A DNA stretch of 64,000 nucleotides. Origin: Glutamicibacter ardleyensis (GTDB lineage Bacteria > Actinomycetota > Actinomycetes > Actinomycetales > Micrococcaceae). Positions 24,903 to 34,097 of this stretch are shown one piece after another. Where the stretch lies: positions 620,001 to 684,000 of the forward strand of contig NZ_BMKX01000001.1 of NCBI RefSeq assembly GCF_014644555.1. The letters are read 5' to 3'. A program made the translations under genes and the position numbers. Numbering within the stretch: the stretch's first letter is position 1; each line of letters opens with the position of its first letter. The notes beneath the pieces are model-generated. The model was not told where the DNA came from. It ran no database searches and saw only the letters and a program-made list of their open reading frames with translations.

Positions 24903-25847
24903 ATGACCGCCGTACTCGACACCCGCTCGGTACCCGCCGCCGAGCGCCGGGATTACTGGTCCGCAGGGATTGCCGAACGCTTCTTCCCCATGCGCGTCGA
25001 GGAATTTGTGTCCCCGTCTTTCGAAGCACGCTTGGCCAGCGGCCAGCTTGGCTCGGTGGCAGTGCAGTCCATCCAAGGACTCGCACACCGAGTGGCACGC
25101 ACCCAGCAGATGATCGCTGCAGCCGACCCGGAAAGCATCTTGCTCTATTTGCTCACTAAGGGCGAGATTCTCATAGGGCAAGATGAGCGCCAATGCCTGC
25201 TGCGACCCGGCGACTTAGCCTGCCAAGACACCTCAACTCCCTCAATCTTTGAAAGCCGCGGGGACTTCGAGGTGCTTGTATTCAGCGTTCCCAAGTGGTT
25301 CATTGGGACTCGGGCTGAAACCATCGTCGGCCAGACCGCCATTCGGGTTGGCGGCGGCAGCAGAGGTGGCCTCACTACCTTGACGGCACCGTTCTTGGCG
25401 AACCTGGCACGCACCGCGCTCGGCGGCAACTTGGATGAACGGGACGGACCAAGCGCCGCACAAATGCTACTGCCCATGCTGGCCAACATGTTCCAACGAG
25501 AAAACCCTTCGGCATTAGCCACCCGGCCGCAGACCCTCTTGGCGCAGATGCAACGCTTCGCGCTGGACCAACTCCACGATCCGCAGCTCGGGCCCGAACT
25601 GATCGCACAGGCCCACTACGTTTCGACCCGCTACGTGCACAAGCTCTTCGCGCAAACCGGGCTAGGCGTCTCGGCATGGATTCGCGAACGCCGTCTGGAA
25701 GGCGCCGCCGGGGAACTACGGCGTTTCCCGGAAAGTTCCGTTGCCTCGATTGCGGCCAAATGGGGATATCTGCACCCGGCAAGCTTCAGCCGGGCGTTCC
25801 GCGAAGTACATGGTTACTCACCCCGGGATGCCCGGCTAGCAGCCTAG
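24903..25847 (+). CDS. AraC-family transcriptional activator
   Basis: The 314-residue product has an N-terminal AraC-binding (cupin-like) domain and a C-terminal pair of helix-turn-helix motifs (SVASIAAKWGYLHPASFSRAF). I chose the ATG at 24903 by similarity of the first residues to other family members; an upstream in-frame ATG lacks support. It converges on the vanillyl-alcohol-oxidase family gene and carries a TetR-type operator in its promoter, implying a cascade. The likely target is a neighbouring aromatic operon. Confidence 0.87.
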   Translation: MTAVLDTRSVPAAERRDYWSAGIAERFFPMRVEEFVSPSFEARLASGQLGSVAVQSIQGLAHRVARTQQMIAAADPESILLYLLTKGEILIGQDERQCLLRPGDLACQDTSTPSIFESRGDFEVLVFSVPKWFIGTRAETIVGQTAIRVGGGSRGGLTTLTAPFLANLARTALGGNLDERDGPSAAQMLLPMLANMFQRENPSALATRPQTLLAQMQRFALDQLHDPQLGPELIAQAHYVSTRYVHKLFAQTGLGVSAWIRERRLEGAAGELRRFPESSVASIAAKWGYLHPASFSRAFREVHGYSPRDARLAA

Positions 25848-25905
25848 CCTGTCGTGGCCAGAGGCTTCGATTTCTTGGCGCCTGCAAGAAGCATAGTGAC
25901 TTCAA

Positions 25906-25946
25906 GGGTGCTACTCCCTGCCCTGAAGGCAGGGACTAGCACCCTG
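25906..25946. terminator. bidirectional terminator between AraC and flavin oxidase genes
   Basis: Arms of 18 bp (25906-25923 and 25929-25946) pair with one mismatch around a 5-nt loop. It lies 8 bp past the oxidase stop at 25954 and 59 bp past the AraC stop at 25847, the convergent position expected of a shared terminator. No long T-run follows on either strand. Confidence 0.65.
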
Positions 25947-25953
25947 AGTTCGC

Positions 25954-27567
25954 TTAGGCCTGCGGGAATCCAGCCTCGCGCATGCGAGTGCCCCAGATCC
26001 CTGACTTGCCCGGGGCGATGATCCCATTCGGATCAAGAGTGTCCTTGATCTGCTCGTTGAAGCGGCGCAGCGCGTGGTCATTGAAGCCGAATTGCTCGGC
26101 CGCCAGGTCCATGAAGGACAGGTGCGCCCGGTACTCGCCGTAGCCGCGCTTACCGGCTTCGGCAACCATCCGCTTGGCCAGCGCATACGCATTGGCGACC
26201 TGCTCGGGGTTCTTCGTGTCGAAGGCAATTACGTTGATGAACGTGGTCGACCGCGCGTTGATGGGGAGCATGCCGCCGAGGAAATCAAGTCCCGCCTCGG
26301 CGCACATTTCCCGCATCATCTTCTGCGCGGCAATCGCATTCTTCCCGGTGAGCGGAATAACCGGCGAGAAATCGACGTGGCCGCCTTCTTCACCACCGGA
26401 CCAGCCGGCCATCTTGTACAGGTCCTGGCTCGGCACCCCGATCTGCACCCGTTCGTGCGGGTTGGGCAGCGTCTCCCAGGCTTCCTTGTCATGTTTTTGG
26501 CCTACCAGGTCAACGCTCGGGATCTGCAGGAAACGCGCTTCAAGCTTGGCGAAGTTATGGTCGACCACGGCCTCGTCGCCATAGAGCGCAAAGCGCATCA
26601 TCCAACGCCCAAGTCCCATCTCCTTGGCGATCTTGTCGATGACCTCTTCCGGCATCGGGCCCTCGCCGGCGTACCACTCGGCGCGGGTGGTGAGCATTGA
26701 GGCCATGCACAGCGTGTTCGATAGCTGCGGGCGCATGTCGATGGTGCCGTCGAGCATGAGCTCGCGCAGCGCGTCCACCACTGCTGGCATCTGCTCCTCA
26801 TCCCAGACGCGCAGCCACAGCGGCATGTACGTCTCGGGCTTGGGCATCAGCCAGTAGCCCATCTTGGTGACGATGCCGTAGTTGGACTGCATGAACATCT
26901 CGGTCGAGGTGGGACCGAGGCCGCGCTTGTACAGCGGCCAGGTCGGGTTGTTGTCCATCGCGCCGGAGCCGGTGCGCATGAGGTCGCCGTTAGGGAGCAC
27001 CACCTCGAAGCCGCAGTGCGAGGCCTGGTCGATCGAGTACGGCATGTAGGTCAGCCCATGCTCCAGCGTATTCGAGACGACCCCTCCCCAACCGATGTCC
27101 ACGATGGAGGCAACCAAGTTATGCCCGCCGGCCTCGATGGCGTCATGCAGGTCGTACCAGCTCACGCCCGGCTCCACGATCGCGTAGCCGAGTTCCTCAT
27201 TGATCTCCAGGACCTTATTCATCTCCCGGAAGGAGAGCATCACCGAGCCGCGCACCTGCGGTGCCGCACCGCCGTAGCCGTTGTTCTTGCCGCGGCCGAT
27301 GGGCCACAGCGGGATCTTGTATTGGTTGGCAATCTTCACGATCGCCTGCACGTCCTCGGTGCTCCGGGGACTGACAACGCCGGAGGGCACATTGGTGGCA
27401 GTGCCCGGGACCTGGAAAGGATCCTGGAAGTCTTCCAGGGATTCGGCGTCGGTGGCGACATTCTCGGCGCCGATGGCCTCGGCGAAAGCTGCCAAGGCGT
27501 TGTCCAGGTCGTCTTCGGTGACGCCCGGAGGAAGCGGACGAGTAGTGGTCTCAGAGGTATTGCTCAT
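25954..27567 (-). CDS. vanillyl-alcohol oxidase / eugenol oxidase family flavoenzyme
   Basis: The 537-residue product belongs to the VAO family: an N-terminal FAD-binding domain (RGKNNGYGG) and a C-terminal substrate domain. By comparison with eugenol oxidase (about 526 residues), His397 (GGHVDFSP) fits the histidine carrying covalent FAD, Tyr479-Arg480 (GEYRAHL) the phenolate-binding pair and Asp157 the catalytic acid. Such enzymes oxidise para-substituted phenols (4-alkylphenols, vanillyl alcohol, eugenol) through a quinone methide. The ATG at 27567 follows GGAG at a distance. Confidence 0.87.
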   Translation of the reverse strand: MSNTSETTTRPLPPGVTEDDLDNALAAFAEAIGAENVATDAESLEDFQDPFQVPGTATNVPSGVVSPRSTEDVQAIVKIANQYKIPLWPIGRGKNNGYGGAAPQVRGSVMLSFREMNKVLEINEELGYAIVEPGVSWYDLHDAIEAGGHNLVASIVDIGWGGVVSNTLEHGLTYMPYSIDQASHCGFEVVLPNGDLMRTGSGAMDNNPTWPLYKRGLGPTSTEMFMQSNYGIVTKMGYWLMPKPETYMPLWLRVWDEEQMPAVVDALRELMLDGTIDMRPQLSNTLCMASMLTTRAEWYAGEGPMPEEVIDKIAKEMGLGRWMMRFALYGDEAVVDHNFAKLEARFLQIPSVDLVGQKHDKEAWETLPNPHERVQIGVPSQDLYKMAGWSGGEEGGHVDFSPVIPLTGKNAIAAQKMMREMCAEAGLDFLGGMLPINARSTTFINVIAFDTKNPEQVANAYALAKRMVAEAGKRGYGEYRAHLSFMDLAAEQFGFNDHALRRFNEQIKDTLDPNGIIAPGKSGIWGTRMREAGFPQA

Positions 27568-27660
27568 CTTTTCAGGTCTCCTAGATAGCGCTGAAGGTGA
27601 AGCTACTGTGTGAGTTCCATGGTGCGCCAGCTTGCCCCTGTGTGGGGCATCTCTCACTCG

Positions 27661-27702
27661 ATGGTGCAGTGCGTGCACAGAAGTGTGCACGCACTGCACC
27701 AT
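27661..27702. repeat. 19-bp perfect inverted repeat in the VAO/SDR divergent promoter
   Basis: Perfect 19-bp arms at 27661-27679 and 27684-27702 enclose the loop GAAG. It lies 94 bp upstream of the oxidase start and 84 bp upstream of the SDR start. No T-run follows on either strand, so a terminator is unlikely. An operator for a dimeric regulator, or a structured leader, fits better. Confidence 0.55.
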
Positions 27703-27785
27703 CGGTGCCTCGTAGGTTCCACCGGCAATAAGAAGGTGATTGCATAAGGTCAACTACAGGCATCTAAGTAAATGGAGAAATCATC

Positions 27786-28562
27786 ATGACCGATGGTCGT
27801 CTAGCTGGAAAAATTGTCCTGCTTACAGGTATCGGCGGTGGCATGGGTCGGGAAACCGCAAGGCTTTTTGCCCGCGAAGGCGCCACATTGGTCGGTTGTG
27901 ATCTCAACGAGGAAAGCGCGGCGGAAACGGTTCGGCTCATCGAAGCCGAAGGTGGCTCTATCGATTCCAGCGCTCCGGTGGATCTGGGCCAGCGCGAGGC
28001 AATCGATGCCTGGATCAATGGCGCCGTCGAACGCTTCGGCAAGGTTGATGTGCTCTACAACAATGCGAGCATGCCTAAATTTGCGCCCTTCGCCCAGATG
28101 AGCAGCGAGGATTACCGCTTCACCATCCAGAACGAGCTGGATCTGGTCTGGCATGCCTGCCAGAGCGCGTGGCCGCATTTGGCCAAATCCGGTGGCGCAA
28201 TTGTGAATATCGGTTCGGTGGCTGGAGTCCAAGGCGCGCGTGTCTTGCCGCAGGCGGCGCACGCGGCTGCTAAGGGTGCAGTCATTGCGCTGACCAAGCA
28301 GCTAGCCGCGGAGGGTATCGCGGTGGGCGTCCGGGTCAATTGCGTCAGCCCCGGCGTCATGGCCACCCCACCGATTCTGGCCATGTATGAAGAGCTGGGC
28401 GATAAGGCACCGGTAGCGCCGATCGTTGAACGCACCATCTCCGGCAAGCCGGGCGATCCACTAGCAGTTGCGTACGCCGGACTTTATTTCGCCTCAGATG
28501 AGGCCAAATGGGTCACCGGTTCGCATCTGGTGGTGGACGGCGGAGCCCACGCGGTGATGTAG
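27786..28562 (+). CDS. short-chain dehydrogenase/reductase with His in place of catalytic Tyr
   Basis: The 258-residue product has the SDR Rossmann motif TGIGGGMG, the NNAS structural motif and the active-site Ser144 (NIGSVAG). The YxxxK motif reads HAAAK, so His159 stands where the catalytic Tyr should be; Lys163 is kept. It ends with the normal SDR C-terminus GSHLVVDGG. It is divergent from the VAO-family gene and may oxidise the alcohol that enzyme produces. The substitution makes the activity uncertain. Confidence 0.87.
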   Translation: MTDGRLAGKIVLLTGIGGGMGRETARLFAREGATLVGCDLNEESAAETVRLIEAEGGSIDSSAPVDLGQREAIDAWINGAVERFGKVDVLYNNASMPKFAPFAQMSSEDYRFTIQNELDLVWHACQSAWPHLAKSGGAIVNIGSVAGVQGARVLPQAAHAAAKGAVIALTKQLAAEGIAVGVRVNCVSPGVMATPPILAMYEELGDKAPVAPIVERTISGKPGDPLAVAYAGLYFASDEAKWVTGSHLVVDGGAHAVM

Positions 28563-28567
28563 GAATT

Positions 28568-29977
28568 TCAGTCCAGAATCATCGAGTCGATATCGTCTCG
28601 AAGCCACCCCTGGCCACCGCTTCTAAGGTTGTTGGCTAGGGGCAGCTGGTGCGACGCGCTTTCGATAATATGCATCAGATACCCGCCGGTATTGGGAAAT
28701 GCCACGAGGTCTCCGGCGGCAACGCCCTGCGGAAATTCGAAACGGCGCCGCAGAATCAGTTCCTCCTCGATGCAGTAGGCCCCCACCAAAAACGCGCTGA
28801 GCGCGACCCGCTCGCTTCGTGGAGTCCCTGCATGTATAAGTATTGGATCCACTAGGAAGTCCGCCGACGTTGAGCGGCACTGGGTTCTGTTCATATGCAA
28901 GCCCACCAGCGGCAGCCCGTCACTGCGGGTCTTGACGAAAGCCACCTTTGCAAGCGTCATCCCGCAGCCGTCCAGCAGGCTCCGGCCGGGTTCGCAGCGC
29001 AGCTGAACGCCGCGTCGCTTGAGCATCTGGGCAACAGATTCGTGCCCGCCTTCCGGACGGCTTTCAAGGATTTGATCCAGCCACTCTCCACGGATCAACT
29101 TCTGGTGGTACGGGTACACCGAGCCGCTTGGCTCGGCTCCCGTGGCGCCCAGCCGGTCGGATTTCCACGTCAAAGACTCATCCCCGGCCGGCAACGCGGC
29201 AAGATCCTCCCAAAAGCCGCTCCATTGCGCGGCATCATCCAGATAGGACATCGGGATCCCGCCTCCCATGTCCACAAATTCCGGCGCATGGCCCAAATCC
29301 AGCAACGCATCAATGAGCCGCAGCGATTCGGCCAGGACCAATGCCCGCTGCTGAGCGCTGTACCCATTGAGGTGGAAATGGACGCCGCACACCTGAAAGC
29401 CCTGCGTTCGTTCGGCCGAGTCAAGGAACTGAAGCCACTGCTCCGCACGGAGCCCGAACCGTGTGGGAGCAATCCTTGGGTTTGCGGAGGCGAGGCGCAG
29501 CGCAACCCGTACCCGGCGGCCGGACTGCGCCGCAATATCGAGCAGGTCCAGCGCCTCGTCAACGTTGTCCAGGCTCAGCACCACGTCATTTTCCACCGCC
29601 AAGGCGAGCAGTTCTGCTGACTTGACCGCAGCCGTGACGATCAGCAGTTCTGCCGGCACTCCACGTTTCAGGCACTGGTCGAGTTCGTGGAAGCTGGCGA
29701 CATCCACGCCGCACCCCTCCGCCGCTGCATGGTCGATGGCGCCGATCGTCTTGTTTGCCTTGCGCGCCAAATAGATCTGGAAATCAACGTCATGCTCCGC
29801 TGCGGCTTCTCGCAGCTCGGCAATATTCCTGCTCATGGGAGTGAAGTCGTGCAGGTTCAATGGCGATCCATATTGTTGGATCAATTCCTGGCACAACACG
29901 GGGTCGGCAAGGAGCCGCTCCATCCACGGTTCCAGCCGCGCGGTCAGCTGGGCAGTTCCGTACATCAGCGGTGGCAT
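28568..29977 (-). CDS. Y4yA-family PLP-dependent decarboxylase-like enzyme
   Basis: The 469-residue product is a fold-type III PLP enzyme (alanine racemase/ornithine-diaminopimelate decarboxylase fold). It carries the PLP lysine Lys73 (YLARKANKT), the barrel segment HFHLNGYS and the glycine-rich phosphate loop CEPGRSLLDG. The ATG at 29977 shares one base with the TGA of the FAD-binding gene, fixing the start. It matches the Y4yA type known from the rhizobial symbiotic plasmid and from siderophore-like clusters. It would decarboxylate an amino-acid-derived product made by its neighbours. Confidence 0.82.
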   Translation of the reverse strand: MPPLMYGTAQLTARLEPWMERLLADPVLCQELIQQYGSPLNLHDFTPMSRNIAELREAAAEHDVDFQIYLARKANKTIGAIDHAAAEGCGVDVASFHELDQCLKRGVPAELLIVTAAVKSAELLALAVENDVVLSLDNVDEALDLLDIAAQSGRRVRVALRLASANPRIAPTRFGLRAEQWLQFLDSAERTQGFQVCGVHFHLNGYSAQQRALVLAESLRLIDALLDLGHAPEFVDMGGGIPMSYLDDAAQWSGFWEDLAALPAGDESLTWKSDRLGATGAEPSGSVYPYHQKLIRGEWLDQILESRPEGGHESVAQMLKRRGVQLRCEPGRSLLDGCGMTLAKVAFVKTRSDGLPLVGLHMNRTQCRSTSADFLVDPILIHAGTPRSERVALSAFLVGAYCIEEELILRRRFEFPQGVAAGDLVAFPNTGGYLMHIIESASHQLPLANNLRSGGQGWLRDDIDSMILD

Positions 29978-31578
29978 CAATAGGCTACTTTCTGGCTTGC
30001 GGTGGTGACTTTTCGTGCAATTCTTTGGGCCCAACCACGGTATTCCGGGTGCAGGCTTCGGTTCAGGGTGTCGTGCCCGAGTGTTGGATCCTCGGTGGGC
30101 CTGCCCAAGGCGGCTAGCGACTCGTTGCGTTCTCCGCGCGCATTCAGGCATGTACCGTCGGTATCCGTAAGTAATCCGCGTTCCCCGGAACGGATCAGCA
30201 CCTCGCCGTCGGCAAGCAATCCGCTGATCAAGGTGTTTGCCGGCTGACCATCCGGCGCCGGAGCGGTGAGCACTCCTGCCGGCGCGGTGACGGCATCGAT
30301 GAACACGGCACCGGATTTAACCGTCTTTGTAGAAGGTTCTTGGCTGAGCAATCCTGCATCGAACAGAGCCAGCAGCTTAAATGCCGTGGGCTCGGGTGGG
30401 CCGAAGGCCATGCGTTCCAGGTTCGCGGCCAAGCGGCTGAACTGCTCATGCTCTCCTGTCCGCCAGGGGGTTCTTGCTAGTGCGCTAACCAGCTGGGCAT
30501 AGACCCCGGACCAGACGATAGCCCAAACCCATTCGTGCGTGGGAGTTTCCAAACCGTGGTTTGCACGCAAGCTCCTGCGCAGCTGTTCGGCCGGGTCTCC
30601 CAGAGTTTGCAGGCGCTCTGAGCGCCCCGCTTGCAAGGTTTCCCACAAGGACTTCTTGCTGGCGGGAACCCCGCAGAGTTCCGCACAGTCTTTGGCACAG
30701 GAAAGGAGGATCTGCCACAACGCGTCCATCTCGTGGCTGGTGCCATTTGGAGTGCCCCACAGAAGTACTTGCTCCCCATAGGCTTCAAGGGTGCTTTGCA
30801 GGTTCGCCGGCACACTTTGAGGCTTTGGACTCATAGGAATGTTGTTCCGTGAGGTCATGGTGATTCGTTCTGGCTCATCCCCGCTAGGTAGATAGCACAA
30901 ACCCGGCAGACCGTTCGTTGTTCGGGCCTTCCAAGCTCCACCACGTCCCTCGGTCAGGGACAGAATGACGTCATAGGCGGTGAGCGCCGCTCCCCGGCAA
31001 AGCACGTGGCTGCCCGCAGGCACCTCGCCCACATTGTTTGTCCCGCGTTCTACAGTGAGCGCGACTGCCGCGATTGAACCTTCCGGAGAATTCTCTGCCC
31101 GGTAACCGGCAAGCCCGTGCCCAGTGACTATCACTACCTCGTCATAGAGTTCGTTACCTCGTTGTGTGGTGACCTCCCAGTAGGAGCCACTACGCACCAA
31201 CTTGCCGACGGCCAAAGCTCGGTGGGCTACCTGCAGATTGCCCTGCTTCCTCAGACGTTCGAACTGCTCCCCCAGATACTCACCGACCAGCGCTCGTGGT
31301 GGATACGTATCTGCCTGCGCGCGAGAACTATCCGAGCTCCTCCACTGGTTGAAAGTTTGAGAGCACAGGTTGGAAGAGGCATCGATAATGCGCGCGTTGA
31401 CGTTCAGCCGCAGTTCGCTGGGTTGCTCGGTATTCCAGACTCGTCCGGCACCGGGCAGATAAGGGTCATAAACATCAACCTGAACCGTCCGAGCAGTTTG
31501 CTCATCAAGGCGGTCGTTGAGCTCTAGCAAAGCGAACAGGCACTTCGGACCGCCGCCAATCATGGCTATGCGGGTCAT
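29977..31578 (-). CDS. FAD/NAD(P)-binding protein of a PLP-enzyme cluster
   Basis: The 533-residue product starts with the dinucleotide motif MIGGGPKCLFALLEL and matches the FAD-NAD(P)-binding (PF13454-type) proteins that accompany PLP enzymes in small-molecule clusters. The N-terminal 200 residues hold the nucleotide-binding fold; the remainder is not recognisable to me. It overlaps the SbnA-like gene by ATGA and the decarboxylase by one base, so all three are translationally coupled. It may act as an amine monooxygenase or an oxidoreductase in the pathway. Confidence 0.75.
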   Translation of the reverse strand: MTRIAMIGGGPKCLFALLELNDRLDEQTARTVQVDVYDPYLPGAGRVWNTEQPSELRLNVNARIIDASSNLCSQTFNQWRSSDSSRAQADTYPPRALVGEYLGEQFERLRKQGNLQVAHRALAVGKLVRSGSYWEVTTQRGNELYDEVVIVTGHGLAGYRAENSPEGSIAAVALTVERGTNNVGEVPAGSHVLCRGAALTAYDVILSLTEGRGGAWKARTTNGLPGLCYLPSGDEPERITMTSRNNIPMSPKPQSVPANLQSTLEAYGEQVLLWGTPNGTSHEMDALWQILLSCAKDCAELCGVPASKKSLWETLQAGRSERLQTLGDPAEQLRRSLRANHGLETPTHEWVWAIVWSGVYAQLVSALARTPWRTGEHEQFSRLAANLERMAFGPPEPTAFKLLALFDAGLLSQEPSTKTVKSGAVFIDAVTAPAGVLTAPAPDGQPANTLISGLLADGEVLIRSGERGLLTDTDGTCLNARGERNESLAALGRPTEDPTLGHDTLNRSLHPEYRGWAQRIARKVTTASQKVAY

Positions 31579-32582
31579 GGAGCCGAAAGCTCTTCTCGCT
31601 GCAGAGCCTCTACGCTGTCTGGTTCTTCACCCAGTTGTTCGCGAACCCAGTCGTCGTTGTACACGCTAAGCAGGTATGGAACCCCCGAGTCATGAACCAA
31701 GAAGGCAATGCGTGATCCTTGGGGAATCTCGGGCAGTAGCTGCCCCATGGCGGAGACTATTGCCCCGGTGGATGCGCCGGCAAGAATTCCTTCACGGCGC
31801 GCAAGCGTCCGACAGCCACGCACCATGTCGATTTCCGGGATCCGGAACACTCGATCTGGCTTCGCCTGCAATGCCAGCTCCGGAACAATTCCTGCGCCCA
31901 GACCGGGTAAACGCCTGTTTCCGGATTCGCCACCGAACAGCACCGAGCCCATGGCATCCACGGCAATGAGCTTCGTTGAAAGCCCGTGCTCACGCACATA
32001 GTTTTGGCATCCTAGAATTGTGCCGGTAGTGCTTGTGGCGACAAATAACATGTCCAAGCGGCCATCTACCGCTTCCATGATCTCCGGCATAGTGGAGGAA
32101 AAATGTGCTGCAGGATTGTGCAGTGAGCCGTACTGGTTCGTGGTGACGGAACCAGGGTTCTCGGCCAACAGTTGCGCAACCCGTTGCCGGCGAGCTGCGA
32201 GCTTGTTGCCGTCCGGCTGGTTCACCACGAGATCAACCGTGGCACCGTAGGCACGCATAATGTCCAACGCAGACTTGTTCGCATTCTCGTCGACTACCGC
32301 TACAAATTTGATGCCGCGCACCACGCACTGCCGGGACAAGGCAATGCCCAGATTTCCCGACGTTGATTCAATGACCATTCCGCCCGATTGCAGCTGCCCC
32401 GATTTCATGAAGGAATCGATCAGGCTTCCTGCCGTGCGTTCCTTGGTGCTACCGGAAAGCTGAAGTAAATCCAGCTTGGCAAAAATCTCGATACCTGGCG
32501 CATCAAACAGCCTGTCCAGCTTCACCGTTGGTGAGTTGAACGGGCTCAGGGTTCCAACACTATCCATGATCATTTCTCGCAT
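31575..32582 (-). CDS. PLP-dependent cysteine-synthase-like enzyme (SbnA/Y4xP type)
   Basis: The 335-residue product is a fold-type II PLP enzyme related to cysteine synthase and to SbnA of staphyloferrin B synthesis. The PLP lysine is Lys47 (SGSTKERTAG), and STSGNLGIAL is the substrate loop. The start is uncertain: ATGs at 32582, 32573 and 32567 are all in frame without a clear ribosome site. SbnA-type enzymes make 2,3-diaminopropionate precursors from O-phosphoserine. With the decarboxylase and the FAD protein downstream it suggests synthesis of a modified amino acid or a siderophore part. Confidence 0.83.
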   Translation of the reverse strand: MREMIMDSVGTLSPFNSPTVKLDRLFDAPGIEIFAKLDLLQLSGSTKERTAGSLIDSFMKSGQLQSGGMVIESTSGNLGIALSRQCVVRGIKFVAVVDENANKSALDIMRAYGATVDLVVNQPDGNKLAARRQRVAQLLAENPGSVTTNQYGSLHNPAAHFSSTMPEIMEAVDGRLDMLFVATSTTGTILGCQNYVREHGLSTKLIAVDAMGSVLFGGESGNRRLPGLGAGIVPELALQAKPDRVFRIPEIDMVRGCRTLARREGILAGASTGAIVSAMGQLLPEIPQGSRIAFLVHDSGVPYLLSVYNDDWVREQLGEEPDSVEALQREELSAP

Positions 32583-32845
32583 TCGTGCGTTGGCGAATTC
32601 AGCTGGCTTGCACTTCTTCCGTTGAGTTCGAGGACAAGTCCTCCTCACTCCATTTTTCGCAATTCTAAGTGCGAAAGATCGAGACTGGCTAGGAAATCCA
32701 TGAAATCCCAAGGATTCTTAAATACTGGGTCGAACAGCATATGACGTTACAAAGCCAAGCTTTGGGATAGGTCGTGAAAGAATCCACGGTGTATGCCTTG
32801 GATCACGGTCGCTAGATGGCCTGATCCGACGTGGAAGGAAAAGTC

Positions 32846-34078
32846 ATGAACTCAACGAACAATTCAGTCGATACTCACCAGCGCACCGACTCTGCATGGA
32901 TTATCACTGTCTTCGCAGGAGTTATGGCGGCGCTGCATATCTGGAAGCTCCCTTCGGCCATTCCGGTATTGCAGGAGCAACTGCACTTGTCCCTGATCTT
33001 TTCCGGCGTACTTTTGGGTGTGGTTCAGGTGGCCGGCATGCTCGGCGGACTGTCCATGTCTTTGCTGGCCGAAATCTATTCCCAGCGCAAGATCATGATC
33101 CTCGGACTGCTGCTGCTCGTGCTCGGCTCGGCCTTAGGCTCTTTCTCCCCCAATGCGGCAATGCTGCTGGGCACACGAGTCATCGAAGGTGCCGGGGTGA
33201 TCATGTGCAGCGTGATGGGACCCGGCTTGGTGCGCGCCCATGCCCCGCTGAAACGTATGAACCTCGCCGTAGGGTGGTGGGCGGCTTTCATGGGCATAGC
33301 TACTTTCTTCGGCGTCTTGGGCACCGCGATTGCCCTGCGCTTCATCTCCTGGCAGATCTGGTGGCTGGTCCTCGCAGCTCTGACGGTGATTCCAATCATT
33401 CTGATTCTCAAGTTTGTCTCCGGTTCCGCATCCGGCGGTGGAGCGAACGCGCGGGTGGCTCTGCGGCGTATTGCGGTGACCGCCGCCTCGGGAAAGATCT
33501 GGGTTAGCGGGGTTATCTTCGGCTGCTACACGGTGCAGTGGATGGCGATCGTTGGTTTTTTGCCCACCGTTTTCCGTGAAGACGGGCTGTCGCCGATTCT
33601 TGGGGGATTATTCTCGGCTGTAGTCGGCGGGCTGAATGCCCTCGGAGCGATCATCACCGGATTGCTGCTGCAACGTGGCATCGCCGGCAAGCGCCTACTG
33701 TTGGGCTCATTTGTGATCATGGCCGTAACGGCCGTGCTGACTTTCGCGATCGACTACCCGAAAACTCTGGTCCTCGTTCAGGTGCTTTGCGTGGGGCTGT
33801 TCTCCTTATGCGGTGCGGCCGTTCCTGCCACGATGACTCGCTTGGCGGTGGATCTGGCGCCGGAGGGCGGCTCGGCCCCGGCCGCCATGGGCCTGATGCA
33901 GCAGATCTTTAATATCGGAAACTTCACCGGTCCCATGCTTGTCGCCTGGCTGGTAGTCCTCACTGGAGGCTGGTCTTCCACCTGGTGGGTGAGCGTGTTC
34001 TTCGGGACCCTTGGCTTAGCCATGGTCTTAGTTCTATTGCCCAGGAACTCTCCGCTGAATTCAATCCAGCACGCCTAG
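32846..34078 (+). CDS. MFS transporter (CynX/NimT-like)
   Basis: The 410-residue product has about twelve hydrophobic segments and the MFS loop motif between helices 2 and 3 (EIYSQRKIMI). The ATG at 32846 follows GGAAGG; a GTG-containing extension upstream has no ribosome site. It is divergent from the PLP-enzyme cluster, so it may export that product or import a precursor. It is immediately followed by a remnant of a PucR-type regulator. Confidence 0.87.
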   Translation: MNSTNNSVDTHQRTDSAWIITVFAGVMAALHIWKLPSAIPVLQEQLHLSLIFSGVLLGVVQVAGMLGGLSMSLLAEIYSQRKIMILGLLLLVLGSALGSFSPNAAMLLGTRVIEGAGVIMCSVMGPGLVRAHAPLKRMNLAVGWWAAFMGIATFFGVLGTAIALRFISWQIWWLVLAALTVIPIILILKFVSGSASGGGANARVALRRIAVTAASGKIWVSGVIFGCYTVQWMAIVGFLPTVFREDGLSPILGGLFSAVVGGLNALGAIITGLLLQRGIAGKRLLLGSFVIMAVTAVLTFAIDYPKTLVLVQVLCVGLFSLCGAAVPATMTRLAVDLAPEGGSAPAAMGLMQQIFNIGNFTGPMLVAWLVVLTGGWSSTWWVSVFFGTLGLAMVLVLLPRNSPLNSIQHA

Positions 34079-34097
34079 TTCCACCGGATAATACTGT

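Noticed and set aside
31298-31307. GATACGTATC inside the FAD/NAD-binding gene as a further TetR operator
   Set aside because: It lacks the 3-bp spacer and is within coding DNA, so it is probably chance.
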